From Gemmataceae bacterium (lineage in GTDB: Bacteria > Planctomycetota > Planctomycetia > Gemmatales > Gemmataceae), in the NCBI GenBank assembly GCA_019694755.1, contig JAIBBI010000022.1, forward strand, positions 1 through 53,397: a DNA stretch of 53,397 nucleotides. Reading direction: 5' to 3'. Made by a program: the position numbers and the translations under genes. Shown in pieces: positions 35,275-44,074 of the stretch; within the stretch, counting starts at the first letter, position 1, and each line of letters starts with the position of its first letter. The notes beneath the pieces were generated by a model. That model saw only the letters and a list, made by a program, of their open reading frames with translations. It did no database searches and had not been told where the DNA came from.

Positions 35275-36633
35275 TTACTCGGTTTCGCCCGTCTCGCGCC
35301 GCAACTGCTCCAGCCGATCACGAAGTTCCTTGACCACCGGCTGGTACTTCGGCCGGGGGTAGAGATTCACCTTTTCCTGAGGATCCTCGACAAGATCGTA
35401 AAGCTCGAATTCCTCGCGGTCGGTGCTGAGCACTTTCTCGAAGTAGTGGATGTACTTGTACTTCTCCGTGCGAATACCGCGGTTCTTACGGACAGCATGC
35501 GACGGGTCAGGGTATTCGAAGTACTCGTAGAGCCAGTCCTTGCGCCAGCCCGACGTGTCGCCTTTGAGCAACGGGAGAATGCTCCGGCCGTGAATTGCCG
35601 GGGAGGGTTTCAGGCCTGCCAGATCGAGCAATGTCGGCGCGATGTCGACATTGATCACCATCGGCTCGATCGCCGTTCCGGGTCGGGCGAGCTTCGGGTA
35701 ACGGATCAGCCACGGCACCCGGATCGACGGCTCGTGCATGAATCGTTTGTCGAACCGCTGCCACTCGCCCATGAAGAATCCGTTGTCGGACGTGAACATC
35801 ACGGCCGTGTCGTCGAGGGCCTTCATCCCCTCCAGCGTGGCCATCACCCGGCCGATGTTCTCGTCGACGGCGGCGATGCAGGCGCAATAATCCTTGACCA
35901 TCGCTCCGAAGTCCTTGGTATCCGGAAACTGGCCGAACATGTTGGCCGCCATCAGGAAGCTCGAGGGCTTGCCGGCCCCGGGGTGATCCCACAGTTCCGG
36001 CTTTCTTACCTCGACGTCCTTGTAAAGCTCCTTGAATCGCTCGGCCCGGTCCCATCGCCGGTGCGGAGCCTTGAAGAATAGGAACAGGGCGAACGGTTTT
36101 GTTCGCGGCCTCTTCATCCAGGCAATCGCGTGATCGGTGACCACGTCGTCCATGTAGCCGTCGTAGGGCTTGTCCTCGCCCGCGGTCCCTTCGGCAATCA
36201 CGGGCTTGAGGTAGTTACCCTGGCCGCGGAATCCGAAATAATAGTCCCAGTTCTTTTCGCGAAAGTGGCCCGGCACGTGCGACTTGCCGCAGAACGCGAC
36301 TTCATAGCCGGCCGCGCGAAGTTGGTCGGGCATCCAGGGCACGTCGTCGCGGAGTTTGGAGCCCATGTTGTCGCGCACGCCGTGGCTGTGCGAGTAATGC
36401 CCTGTCATCAGCGTCGCCCGGCTCGGGGCGCACAGGGCATTGGTGACGAACATGTTCTTACACCGCGCCCCCTCGGCCGCGATCCGGTCCATGTTCGGCG
36501 TCTTGAGGAAAGGGTGGCCCATGTGCGACATGAAGTCATACCGTTGATCGTCGGTCATCATGACGACAATGTTCGGCGGGCCGGCCCATGCGGGGAAAGC
36601 AAACAACAGCAGAAACGGCAGGGACAATCGCAT
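35275..36633 (-). CDS. Secreted sulfatase (formylglycine type)
   Basis: A 452-residue protein with a signal peptide (LSLPFLLLFAFPAWAG). The metal site is VVMMTDDQR, and the active-site motif LCAPSRATLMTG is C-x-P-S-R, whose Cys is converted to formylglycine. Further conserved parts are CGKSHVPGHF, TSDNGFFMGEW and the C-terminal YEYFEYP. It probably hydrolyses sulfate esters of algal polysaccharides, as planctomycete sulfatases do. The start ATG 36633 is chosen over TTG 36639 because GAGGG is seven bases upstream of it. It lies back to back with an MFS permease gene. No formylglycine-generating enzyme is encoded in the window. Confidence 0.92.
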   Translation of the reverse strand: MRLSLPFLLLFAFPAWAGPPNIVVMMTDDQRYDFMSHMGHPFLKTPNMDRIAAEGARCKNMFVTNALCAPSRATLMTGHYSHSHGVRDNMGSKLRDDVPWMPDQLRAAGYEVAFCGKSHVPGHFREKNWDYYFGFRGQGNYLKPVIAEGTAGEDKPYDGYMDDVVTDHAIAWMKRPRTKPFALFLFFKAPHRRWDRAERFKELYKDVEVRKPELWDHPGAGKPSSFLMAANMFGQFPDTKDFGAMVKDYCACIAAVDENIGRVMATLEGMKALDDTAVMFTSDNGFFMGEWQRFDKRFMHEPSIRVPWLIRYPKLARPGTAIEPMVINVDIAPTLLDLAGLKPSPAIHGRSILPLLKGDTSGWRKDWLYEYFEYPDPSHAVRKNRGIRTEKYKYIHYFEKVLSTDREEFELYDLVEDPQEKVNLYPRPKYQPVVKELRDRLEQLRRETGETE

Positions 36634-36697
36634 CGGCAAGCCCTCGCAATACGAGAGGTCTATGCGGTCCTATCTTGGATGGAAAGGAGGTCGCCGG

Positions 36698-37951
36698 ATG
36701 CGGACCCGCCTCGCGGCGATGATGTTTCTGCAGTATTTCATCATGGGCGTCTGGAACGTGACCCTGCCCACGTTTCTGATGGCTCCGCCGCATGAGGGCG
36801 GGCTGGCCCTCTCCGGCCAGCAGGTCGGCCTTCTTTACGCCACCCACGCTGTTGCCGGCTCCATTGCGCCGTTCCTCGTCGGCCTGCTCGCCGACCGGTT
36901 CTTCGAGGCCCAGCGCGTGCTGGGCATGCTGCACATTGGCGGCGCGGGCGTCCTGTTGACCATGAACCGGTACTGCGTCGGATTGACGAACACCGCACCG
37001 TCGTCAGACACCTGGCCCATCCTGCTCGGCCTGTTCTTCGCCAACGCCCTCTGTTACATGCCCACGATCCCGCTCACGACGGCGATCGCCTTGCGTAATC
37101 TCCCGGACCCGGCACATCAGTTCGGGCAGGTCCGGGTCGTCGGCACGTTGGGGTGGCTGGTCGCAGGGATGGGGGTCGGTTTGTTTGTTTCGCCGGTGTC
37201 CCCGCTGCCGCTACTGCTCGCGTCGGTGTCGGCTTTCCTGCTCGGGATGTATGCGTTCCTGTTGCCGCACACGCCCCCGGCCCATGAGGGCAAGACTCTC
37301 TCACAGATGCTGGGGCTGCCGGCTATCCGCATGTTCGCCCGGCCGACCTTTCGCACCTTTGTCCTCGTCACGCTTCTGAGCACGGTGCTGACTTCTTTCC
37401 ACAACATCTACCTGAACCGGTTTCTCGTCGACCTCGGCTTGCAGCATGCGGCCGCGTGGCAGACGGTGGGCCAGTGGGTGGAAATCGGCTGCATCCTCGC
37501 GATCCCGCTGGTACGTCACCGGTTCGGGCTGAAGCGGATGATGTTGTTCGGTCTGGCCTGCTCTGTCGTACGGTACGTGTTGTACGCGACCGGTAGTCTT
37601 ACCTGGCTGATCAGTGTGGGCCTGCCGATGCACGGCATGTGCTACAGCTTTTATTTCATTGCTGCCGCACTGTTCGTTGATGCGGCCGCCCCGCGCGACT
37701 TGCGAGCCAGCGCACAGGGGCTGGTCTCGTTGCTGACGCTGGGCGTGGGCGCGTTCGCGGGCAACTGGCTGGCCGGTACGGTCGTCGACGCCTGCCGGGG
37801 GCCTTCAGGGGTCAATTGGCCGGCCGTCTGGACTATTCCCGCGATCGGCTCCGCGGTTGCGATGGTCTGGTTTGCGATGCGGTTCGCGGAGCCCACTCTG
37901 GAGCGTACGCCGCCCATCGCGGGCGACCTCGATCCGGCCGCCCCGGCCTGA
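36698..37951 (+). CDS. MFS transporter, nucleoside:H+ symporter-like
   Basis: A 417-residue protein with about twelve hydrophobic helices. The N-terminus MMFLQYFIMGVWNVTLPTFL and the block VGLLYATHAVAGSIAPFLVGL resemble NupG/XapB nucleoside permeases. A near-perfect ribosome site, AAAGGAGG, precedes ATG 36698 by seven bases, so high translation is likely. The substrate could be a nucleoside or a sugar derivative. The 64-base divergent space to the sulfatase suggests shared control and perhaps import of a product released by that enzyme, which is inference only. Confidence 0.88.
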   Translation: MRTRLAAMMFLQYFIMGVWNVTLPTFLMAPPHEGGLALSGQQVGLLYATHAVAGSIAPFLVGLLADRFFEAQRVLGMLHIGGAGVLLTMNRYCVGLTNTAPSSDTWPILLGLFFANALCYMPTIPLTTAIALRNLPDPAHQFGQVRVVGTLGWLVAGMGVGLFVSPVSPLPLLLASVSAFLLGMYAFLLPHTPPAHEGKTLSQMLGLPAIRMFARPTFRTFVLVTLLSTVLTSFHNIYLNRFLVDLGLQHAAAWQTVGQWVEIGCILAIPLVRHRFGLKRMMLFGLACSVVRYVLYATGSLTWLISVGLPMHGMCYSFYFIAAALFVDAAAPRDLRASAQGLVSLLTLGVGAFAGNWLAGTVVDACRGPSGVNWPAVWTIPAIGSAVAMVWFAMRFAEPTLERTPPIAGDLDPAAPA

Positions 37952-38013
37952 ATCCCGTTCCCAATCCCGCGGTTTTCGCCTATGCTTCCTAAGTACAACC
38001 GGGGGCAATTCCT

Positions 38014-39408
38014 ATGGCAGACAGCCGTCACGCCCCGAGCCCCGAACAACGCCGGATCGCTGCCGAGCGTTTCGATCGGGCCCGGCAGGTGATCCTGACG
38101 GGAAATCTTGATTACGGCGTACAACTCCTCCTCGCCTGCTGCAAGATCGATCCCGCCAACCTCATCTACCGTCAGGAATTGCGCCGCGCTCAGAAAAAGA
38201 AGCACAAAGACAACATGAAGGGCGGCCTCTTCAGCTTCATGACCTCCGCCCGCGCCAAGGCCAAGCTCAAGTCGGCCAAAAGGCACCACAAGCACTACGA
38301 CGTCCTCGAGATCGGCGAAGAGATCCTCGCCAAAAACCCCTGGGATACTGGCACGCAGCTCGAAATGGGCGAGTCGGCCGACGCCCTCGGCCTTCACGAC
38401 GTCGGGATCTTCATTCTCACCGAGGCCCGGCAGAAAGACGGCAAAGATATCAACGTGAATCGGGCCCTGGCCCGCCTGCTCGAGAAACGCGGTCACTTCG
38501 CTCAGGCCATCAAGCTCTGGGAGATGGTCCGCCAGAAGCTGCCGGCTGACCCCGAGGCATCGACAAAAGCCAAGGACCTCGCGGCCAGCGAGACGATCAA
38601 ACGCGGGCACTACGACGAGGCGGCCGTCAGCGCGGACCCGATGAAGACGGCCCGCGAACATCATCAGAAAGTAGTAGCTGACCGCTCGTCGCAGTACGAA
38701 GTCCGCCTGCAGGAGAAGCTGGCGGCCGAGCCCACGGAACCGCGGCATTACCTGGAGTTGGCCCACAATCTGAAAAAGCACGGCAAATACGACGAGGCGG
38801 CGGCGATGGTCCGCAAGGGACTCGAACACGCCGGCAGCGACTTCGACCTTCAGGCGATGCTCGCGGAACTGGAAGTCGAGCCTTTCCGCAAGGACCTGCA
38901 TCACACCGAAGAGCGGCTGAAGTCGCACCACAGCGACGAGGAACTGCGCAAGCACCGCGCCCACCTGCTGAAAGAAATCAACTCGCGCGAACTCGAAATC
39001 TACCGAATGAAATCCGATCGATACCCCGGCGACATGCAGCACCGGTTGGAACTCGGAATTCGGCTCCTCCGGGCCGGGCAACTTGATGCGGCCATCGCGG
39101 AACTTCAATCGGCCCGCAAGGAAGACCGCCTGGCAGCAAAAGCATCACTGTACCTCGGCCACGGCTTCAAGGCCCGGCACAACTGGCGGCTGGCCGAACG
39201 GAATTTCGAAGACGCCCTGCAGAAGCTCGCGCCCGACGACGAGGCGACCCGCAAGGAAGTGCTGTTCCAGCTCGCCACGGGCACGGCCGACGCCGGTGAT
39301 TACGCCAAGGCCATCGATCTGGCCCACGAGCTGGCGAACCTCGATTTCACGTACAAACACGTCAACACCCTGCTCGACGAATGGCAGGGCAAGCTGCAGA
39401 AAGCCTAG
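38014..39408 (+). CDS. Tetratricopeptide-repeat protein
   Basis: A 464-residue protein built of TPR-type helix pairs, for example GNLDYGVQLLLACCKIDPAN, EEILAKNPWDTGTQLEMG, KRGHFAQAIKLWEMVRQKLP, KHGKYDEAAAMVRKGLEHAG and AGQLDAAIAELQSARKEDRL. A basic, Lys- and His-rich segment lies at residues 60-95. No signal peptide or membrane helix is seen, so it is a cytoplasmic scaffold. TPR proteins of this composition are widespread in planctomycetes. The partner is unknown; it stands 104 bases before the phosphatase gene. Confidence 0.82.
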   Translation: MADSRHAPSPEQRRIAAERFDRARQVILTGNLDYGVQLLLACCKIDPANLIYRQELRRAQKKKHKDNMKGGLFSFMTSARAKAKLKSAKRHHKHYDVLEIGEEILAKNPWDTGTQLEMGESADALGLHDVGIFILTEARQKDGKDINVNRALARLLEKRGHFAQAIKLWEMVRQKLPADPEASTKAKDLAASETIKRGHYDEAAVSADPMKTAREHHQKVVADRSSQYEVRLQEKLAAEPTEPRHYLELAHNLKKHGKYDEAAAMVRKGLEHAGSDFDLQAMLAELEVEPFRKDLHHTEERLKSHHSDEELRKHRAHLLKEINSRELEIYRMKSDRYPGDMQHRLELGIRLLRAGQLDAAIAELQSARKEDRLAAKASLYLGHGFKARHNWRLAERNFEDALQKLAPDDEATRKEVLFQLATGTADAGDYAKAIDLAHELANLDFTYKHVNTLLDEWQGKLQKA

Positions 39409-39512
39409 TCTGGCGTGACCGGCGGCTGGTCTTTACGAGATTCCCGGTTTCTGTCACCATACGATCCCCCGTCCCACGGACGGCACGGGGAAGCCACGCA
39501 CAGTGGGGCAGG

Positions 39513-40487
39513 ATGCCGCGCTTCTTTGGTCGATTTCTCTGGGGTCTCGCCGCCGGTTTGATCGCCGCCACGGTCGCCGAGGGGCACCACGTCCTGATCG
39601 GGCGCAACTTCCGGCCCGTGATCCCCGGACACGTTTACCGCTGCGCCCAACTCACCGAATCCGACCTCGCCGGGCAATGTAGTCGGCTCGGCGTCCGGAC
39701 TGTGATAAATCTCCGCGGCTGCTGGCCGACCTTTGACTGGTACGATGCTGAGTCGCGAGCCACGGCCTCCGTCGACATCACCCAGGAAGACCTGACGCTC
39801 TCCGCGGGCCGCTTGCCCGCGCCGTGCGAAATCCGCAGGCTGGTCGAAATCCTTGATCAGGCCGACTACCCGCTGTTGATTCACTGCCGGCGGGGCGTCG
39901 ACCGCACGGGTCTCGCCAGTGCGATCGCATCGATGCTGTATGCCGGCGCGACACCCGCGGAAGCCCGCGGCCAGTTGAGCCCGCGGTACGGCCACGTATC
40001 CCTGGGCCGGACAGAGGCCATGCTGCGGTTTTTTGATCTCTACGAATCGTGGCTCCAACACGAGGGCGTAGCGCACTCGCCGACCGAGTTGCGGCGATTC
40101 GCGGCCTCGGGTTATGCGGCAGGGCCATCTCCGGCGCGATTGGAACTTCTGAGTCCGTCATCGCTACAGGTCGGTGGCCCGCAGGCCCTGAAGGTTCGCG
40201 CCACAAACCTCGGGGCCGACGCATGGCACCTGCGTCCCGGCACCGGCACGGGAATCCACCTGCGCTTTCGCATCGCGGACGCGGATCGAAAGACTCTTCA
40301 GGCCGGCACGTCCGGGCTGTTCCTCGCGACGGTTCCGCCCGGCCAATCGATCGAGTTGACACTGGTGATCGACGCCCTGCCCCGGCCCGGCCAATACACG
40401 CTATCGGCCGACATGTACGAGACTCCCGACATCTCATTCGCGATGCTCGGGAGCGAACCACTGGAAGCGGAGTTGCACGTCCCGTGA
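39513..40487 (+). CDS. Membrane-anchored tyrosine/dual-specificity phosphatase with beta-sandwich tail
   Basis: A 324-residue protein. An N-terminal helix (FLWGLAAGLIAATVA) is followed by a cysteine phosphatase domain with the P-loop LIHCRRGVDRTG and a conserved VYRCAQLTESDL and INLRG upstream. Residues about 210-324 form an immunoglobulin-like tail with alternating strands (LQVGGPQALKVRATNLGADA and QYTLSADMYETPD). If the tail and phosphatase face outward it may act on envelope phospho-compounds; polysaccharide clusters often encode such phosphatases. The ATG 39513 has AGGGGCAGG-like purines nearby. It overlaps the next gene by four bases (GTGA). Confidence 0.8.
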   Translation: MPRFFGRFLWGLAAGLIAATVAEGHHVLIGRNFRPVIPGHVYRCAQLTESDLAGQCSRLGVRTVINLRGCWPTFDWYDAESRATASVDITQEDLTLSAGRLPAPCEIRRLVEILDQADYPLLIHCRRGVDRTGLASAIASMLYAGATPAEARGQLSPRYGHVSLGRTEAMLRFFDLYESWLQHEGVAHSPTELRRFAASGYAAGPSPARLELLSPSSLQVGGPQALKVRATNLGADAWHLRPGTGTGIHLRFRIADADRKTLQAGTSGLFLATVPPGQSIELTLVIDALPRPGQYTLSADMYETPDISFAMLGSEPLEAELHVP

Positions 40488-41539
40488 GCGATGCCAGTGA
40501 AACCATCTTCATGCACGCGCACGACACCCGGGCCGGCCGACCGCTGCTCGGCCTCGCGTTGCGCCTCGTCGTCAGCGCGGGAATCCTCGCCTGGCTGGCG
40601 TCGAAAGTCGATTTCGCCCACGTCGCGGCAGCATTCCGTGGGCTCCGCTGGGGCTGGTGGCTGGGGGCCGTATCGCTCTATATCGTGTGCCAGTTCCTCT
40701 GCTGCATCCGCTGGCTGCTGCTGTCCCGCCCGCTCGGATTCTCCGACTCGCTCGCCCGGCTGACAGGCATCTACTTCATCGGCATGTTCTTCAACCTGTT
40801 TCTCCCCACGTCCGTGGGTGGCGACGCGGTGAAAGCCGTGTACATCGCCCGGGGATCGGGGCGTAAACTCGCGGCCGTCGCCAGCGTACTGCTCGACAGG
40901 GCCAGCGGTTTGTTCGCGTTGATCATGATCGCCTGTGCCGCCCTGGCGATCAGCCCAGTAGATATGCCGGTCCGCTTGCAGATGGCCGTCTGGGGCCTCG
41001 GCGCGGGGGCCCTCCTCGGAGTGGCGTCGCTACCGTGGATCGGTGCGATCCTGGACCGGTTACCGCTCCCCGGAAAACTTGCCCGCATGGCCCAGACAAT
41101 GACCGGCGCGGTGACGATCTTCCGCGCCAGACCGACGGTCCTGCTCCACACGACCGCGCTTTCGGTACTTGTGCAATCACTCAATGCCGTGCTCGTACTG
41201 ATGCTTGGTATGGCGTTAAATCTCGACGTGCCAGCCGTCTTCTACGGCATTGCCGCACCCATGGTTACGCTCGTCACGCTGATCCCGATAAGCCTGAACG
41301 GGATGGGCCTGCGCGAGGGCGGCATGGCGGTGTTTCTCGCCCCCGCGGGCGTGTCGGCGTCCGATGCCGTCACGCTTGCCCTGCTCTGGTTCTGCGTACA
41401 GACGGCGACCAGTCTTGTCGGCGGGGGCGTGTACCTCGCCGGCCGGCTGTCGCCCGCTCAGGGTGAATCCGATGAACGAACGACTTTCGATCGTCGTCCC
41501 GGTGAAGGACGAACAGGCGAACGTCGCGCCGCTGCTTGA
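40484..41539 (+). CDS. Flippase-like lysylphosphatidylglycerol synthase TM-region protein (UPF0104)
   Basis: A 351-residue polytopic membrane protein with about eight helices. It includes the family blocks FFNLFLPTSVGGDAVKAVYI, SVLLDRASGLFALI, and IPISLNGMGLREGGMAVFLA. This is the membrane domain found in MprF and in AglD-type proteins and thought to flip or transfer lipid-linked groups. The start GTG 40484 overlaps the phosphatase stop. Its last 68 bases overlap the following glycosyltransferase, so the two are probably made together and may act on the same lipid-linked sugar. Confidence 0.83.
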   Translation: MSDASETIFMHAHDTRAGRPLLGLALRLVVSAGILAWLASKVDFAHVAAAFRGLRWGWWLGAVSLYIVCQFLCCIRWLLLSRPLGFSDSLARLTGIYFIGMFFNLFLPTSVGGDAVKAVYIARGSGRKLAAVASVLLDRASGLFALIMIACAALAISPVDMPVRLQMAVWGLGAGALLGVASLPWIGAILDRLPLPGKLARMAQTMTGAVTIFRARPTVLLHTTALSVLVQSLNAVLVLMLGMALNLDVPAVFYGIAAPMVTLVTLIPISLNGMGLREGGMAVFLAPAGVSASDAVTLALLWFCVQTATSLVGGGVYLAGRLSPAQGESDERTTFDRRPGEGRTGERRAAA

Positions 41540-42443
41540 CCGCATCCGGGCCGCGCTCGACCCGACCGGTCGGCCGTTTGAGATCGTGGTCATCGACGAC
41601 GGCTCGACCGACGGTACGCATGCGGAACTATGCCGGCACGCATACAATGATAACCGGATCAAGGTCGTCCGACTGCGCCGCAACTTCGGCCAGACGGCGG
41701 CCTTGCAGGCCGGCATCGACTTCGCGTCCGGCGACGTCCTCGTGACCATGGACGGCGACCTGCAGAACGACCCGGCCGACATCCCGTTGATGGTCGACAA
41801 GTTAAACGAAGGCTACGACGCCGTACTCGGCCAGCGGGCCAACCGGCAGGACAAGCTGTTCGTCCGCAAGGTGCCGAGCCTGATTGCCAACTGGATCATC
41901 CGGAGGGTACTCCACGTCCCGTTCAAGGACTTCGGCTGCACGCTGCGGGCCATGCGCCGCGATGTCGCGGAAAGCCTGCCGCTTTACGGCGAGATGCACC
42001 GGTTCGTCACGGTACTTGCGATTCAATACGGTGCCCGGGTTACGCAGATCCCCGTGCGACACCACGCCCGCACGGCGGGTGCGACCAAGTACGGCCTGTC
42101 CCGAACCATCCGCGTCATCCTCGACCTGATCACGGTCAAGTTTCTGGACAGCTACATCACCCGGCCGATGCACTTCCTCGGGACGGCCGGACTCGCGTTC
42201 ATGGGCCTCGGCGTCGTCAGTCTCGCGGCCACCTGGCTGATGAAGATCACCGGCGGAACGTTCATGACCGGTAACCCGCTCTTGCTCCTGAGCGTGATGT
42301 TTGAGTTGATCGGGATGCAGTGCATCCTGATGGGGCTGCTCGGCGAGGTCATTAGCCGGACCTACTTCGAAAGCCAGGGCAAGTCGTCGTACTCCGTGCG
42401 TGATACCGTCAACGTCGACGAGTCGCGTCGTCTGGCGGCTTGA
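41472..42443 (+). CDS. Family 2 glycosyltransferase, membrane-bound (dolichol-phosphate mannosyltransferase-like)
   Basis: A 323-residue protein. The GT-A domain has VVPVKDEQANV, VVIDDGSTDGT, RRNFGQTAALQAGI, the DxD motif in VTMDGDLQNDP, and the acceptor loop GCTLRAMRRDV. Two C-terminal helices (FLGTAGLAFMGLGVVSLAAT and LLLLSVMFELIGMQCILMGL) anchor it. It likely transfers a sugar to a polyprenyl phosphate, as in the ArnC/GtrB group. The start ATG 41472 lies within the end of the previous gene. Position before the surface protein and near a sugar transferase supports a role in envelope polysaccharide or glycoprotein synthesis. Confidence 0.9.
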   Translation: MNERLSIVVPVKDEQANVAPLLDRIRAALDPTGRPFEIVVIDDGSTDGTHAELCRHAYNDNRIKVVRLRRNFGQTAALQAGIDFASGDVLVTMDGDLQNDPADIPLMVDKLNEGYDAVLGQRANRQDKLFVRKVPSLIANWIIRRVLHVPFKDFGCTLRAMRRDVAESLPLYGEMHRFVTVLAIQYGARVTQIPVRHHARTAGATKYGLSRTIRVILDLITVKFLDSYITRPMHFLGTAGLAFMGLGVVSLAATWLMKITGGTFMTGNPLLLLSVMFELIGMQCILMGLLGEVISRTYFESQGKSSYSVRDTVNVDESRRLAA

Positions 42444-42685
42444 CACTCGGTCCAACTTTAACAAAACACCGGGGCTATTCGGCTTTGGCCGAGTGAGATT
42501 CCGATTGTGCGGAGTGTACCAGTAAATCGAGCAAGCCGAGCGTCGAGATCTATGACATCAGATCCACGCAAACGGCAATGTCGACGAACGCGAACTAGGT
42601 AAACCCTATCCCCAGTTTGAATTTCGTGATCTTAACCGCCGGTTGGGCTTGCGCGGCGCAACCGGTACACCATCGAGGCACTTCC

Positions 42686-43996
42686 ATGACCAATCGGACC
42701 CGTCTCTCGCTCAACAGCCTGGAAACCCGGCTCACTCCTGCGGCATCGATCAGCTACGTCGGCGGCAGCCTGACCGTGACCGGCGATCAGACGGCCAATG
42801 CGATCTCGCTGCTCGCCACGGCCAACAACACCTTCCAGGTCAGTGTTAATGCCGCAAACCTCGGAACCTACGCGGTTTCAGGCAACGTAACGGTTAACGG
42901 CGGCAATAGCGCTGATACGGTGACTGTGAACCTCGGAGCGTTCTCGCAGAACGGCAATCTGACTGCCAATCTCGGCAATGGGAACGACTCGTTCAGCCTG
43001 GAGATGGCCGGCGGCAGTCTGTCCGGCGCATTGGCCGTTCGTGCCGGTCTTGGTGACGACGCCATTCGCGTCAACGCCGTGGGATCGTCCGCGATCGGTA
43101 CTGTCGCGGGCATGGTGACACTCGATGGCAATCTGGGCAGCGACAACGTGAGCCTTGGCAACGGCTCCGGTGTGTCTTCCTTCCAGGGTCTGGTCAATGT
43201 CACCGGAGCGAACAACGTCCAGTGGAGCACGAGCCAGAATGATCTGTACGGGAACAACGTGATGTTCTCGCCCGGAAGCGACTCCCTCGGCCTGTCACTC
43301 AATGAAGGCAATTCTGGCGGCAGCAATCTCGTTACGGTCGCCGGTTCCGTACGGATCATCGGTAGTGGCTCGGCCGACACGATCTTCCTCCGTGGGATGG
43401 CCGTCGGCGGAGAGATGCTCGCCTCTTTGGGCGCGGGCGCGAACGGTTTCGCCGTTTCCTCCAGCGCGGCCTCGGTCACCAATGTCAATGGTGCGTTCAG
43501 CTACATCGGTGGTTCCGGTGCCGAGAATGTCGATCTCAGTTCCGGGAAGTTCGACAGCAATGTGAATCTGAACACATTCGACGGCAACGACTCCATCAAC
43601 CTCAACGTGTTCGCCGCTCCGACGTTTATCAACGGCAATCTCACGATCAACACGGGCAACGGTAACATCACGTACACTGGCGGTGGCATCGGAGCCCAGA
43701 TCGCCGGAAACGTGAACATTACTCAAGGGAACGGCAACAGCACGATTCCTTTCGCCGCTAACGGCAATGTCTCGGGTTCGATTACAGTCCGCACCGGCGG
43801 CGGCAGCACCCTGCTCCAATTCCTTGGTGCCCAGACATACAACGTCAATGCCAACCTAGGGGCGGGCAACGACACAATCGAAATCAACAATGCCGCAGGA
43901 AGTATCTTCGGCGTGTTGGACGGGGGCGCGGGCGTCAACCAGTTCCTGCAAACTGCGGGCACAATTGCCTCGCCGTTCTACCTCTTCAACTTCTAA
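42686..43996 (+). CDS. Planctomycete surface protein with LxxLExR N-terminus and repeats
   Basis: A 436-residue protein. Its N-terminus RTRLSLNSLETRLTPA is a variant of the Leu-Glu-x-Arg-Leu motif that opens many planctomycete exported proteins. There is no classical signal peptide. The rest is low in charge and rich in Gly, Asn, Ser and Thr, with repeating strands such as GNLTANLGNGNDSFSLEM, NVNLNTFDGNDSINLN and GNLTINTGNGNITYTGG, suggesting a beta-solenoid. It ends in SPFYLFNF without LPxTG or PEP-CTERM. It is probably a cell-surface or matrix protein. GAGG precedes ATG 42686. Its GC is lower and codons are more AAC-rich than its neighbours. It may be a target of the preceding glycosyltransferase. 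Confidence 0.75.
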   Translation: MTNRTRLSLNSLETRLTPAASISYVGGSLTVTGDQTANAISLLATANNTFQVSVNAANLGTYAVSGNVTVNGGNSADTVTVNLGAFSQNGNLTANLGNGNDSFSLEMAGGSLSGALAVRAGLGDDAIRVNAVGSSAIGTVAGMVTLDGNLGSDNVSLGNGSGVSSFQGLVNVTGANNVQWSTSQNDLYGNNVMFSPGSDSLGLSLNEGNSGGSNLVTVAGSVRIIGSGSADTIFLRGMAVGGEMLASLGAGANGFAVSSSAASVTNVNGAFSYIGGSGAENVDLSSGKFDSNVNLNTFDGNDSINLNVFAAPTFINGNLTINTGNGNITYTGGGIGAQIAGNVNITQGNGNSTIPFAANGNVSGSITVRTGGGSTLLQFLGAQTYNVNANLGAGNDTIEINNAAGSIFGVLDGGAGVNQFLQTAGTIASPFYLFNF

Positions 43997-44019
43997 GACT
44001 GGCCCGAACAAAGAATACG

Positions 44020-44055
44020 AAGGCCCGGCCAGAACGAGTGTTCTGGTCGGGCCTT
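44020..44055. terminator. Hairpin between convergent surface protein and AAA genes
   Basis: A 16-base stem, AAGGCCCGGCCAGAAC (44020-44035) against GTTCTGGTCGGGCCTT (44040-44055), with one G-T pair and loop GAGT. The downstream T-run is short (GATTTTC) on the plus strand and reads CGTATTCTTTG on the minus strand. It probably ends transcription in both directions. Confidence 0.7.
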
Positions 44056-44074
44056 CCTGATTTTCAGCACATGA

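Noticed and set aside
37651-39108. Minus-strand frame opposite the MFS and TPR genes
   Set aside because: It spans the end of one plus-strand gene and the start of the next and shows no domain; both plus-strand genes are well supported.
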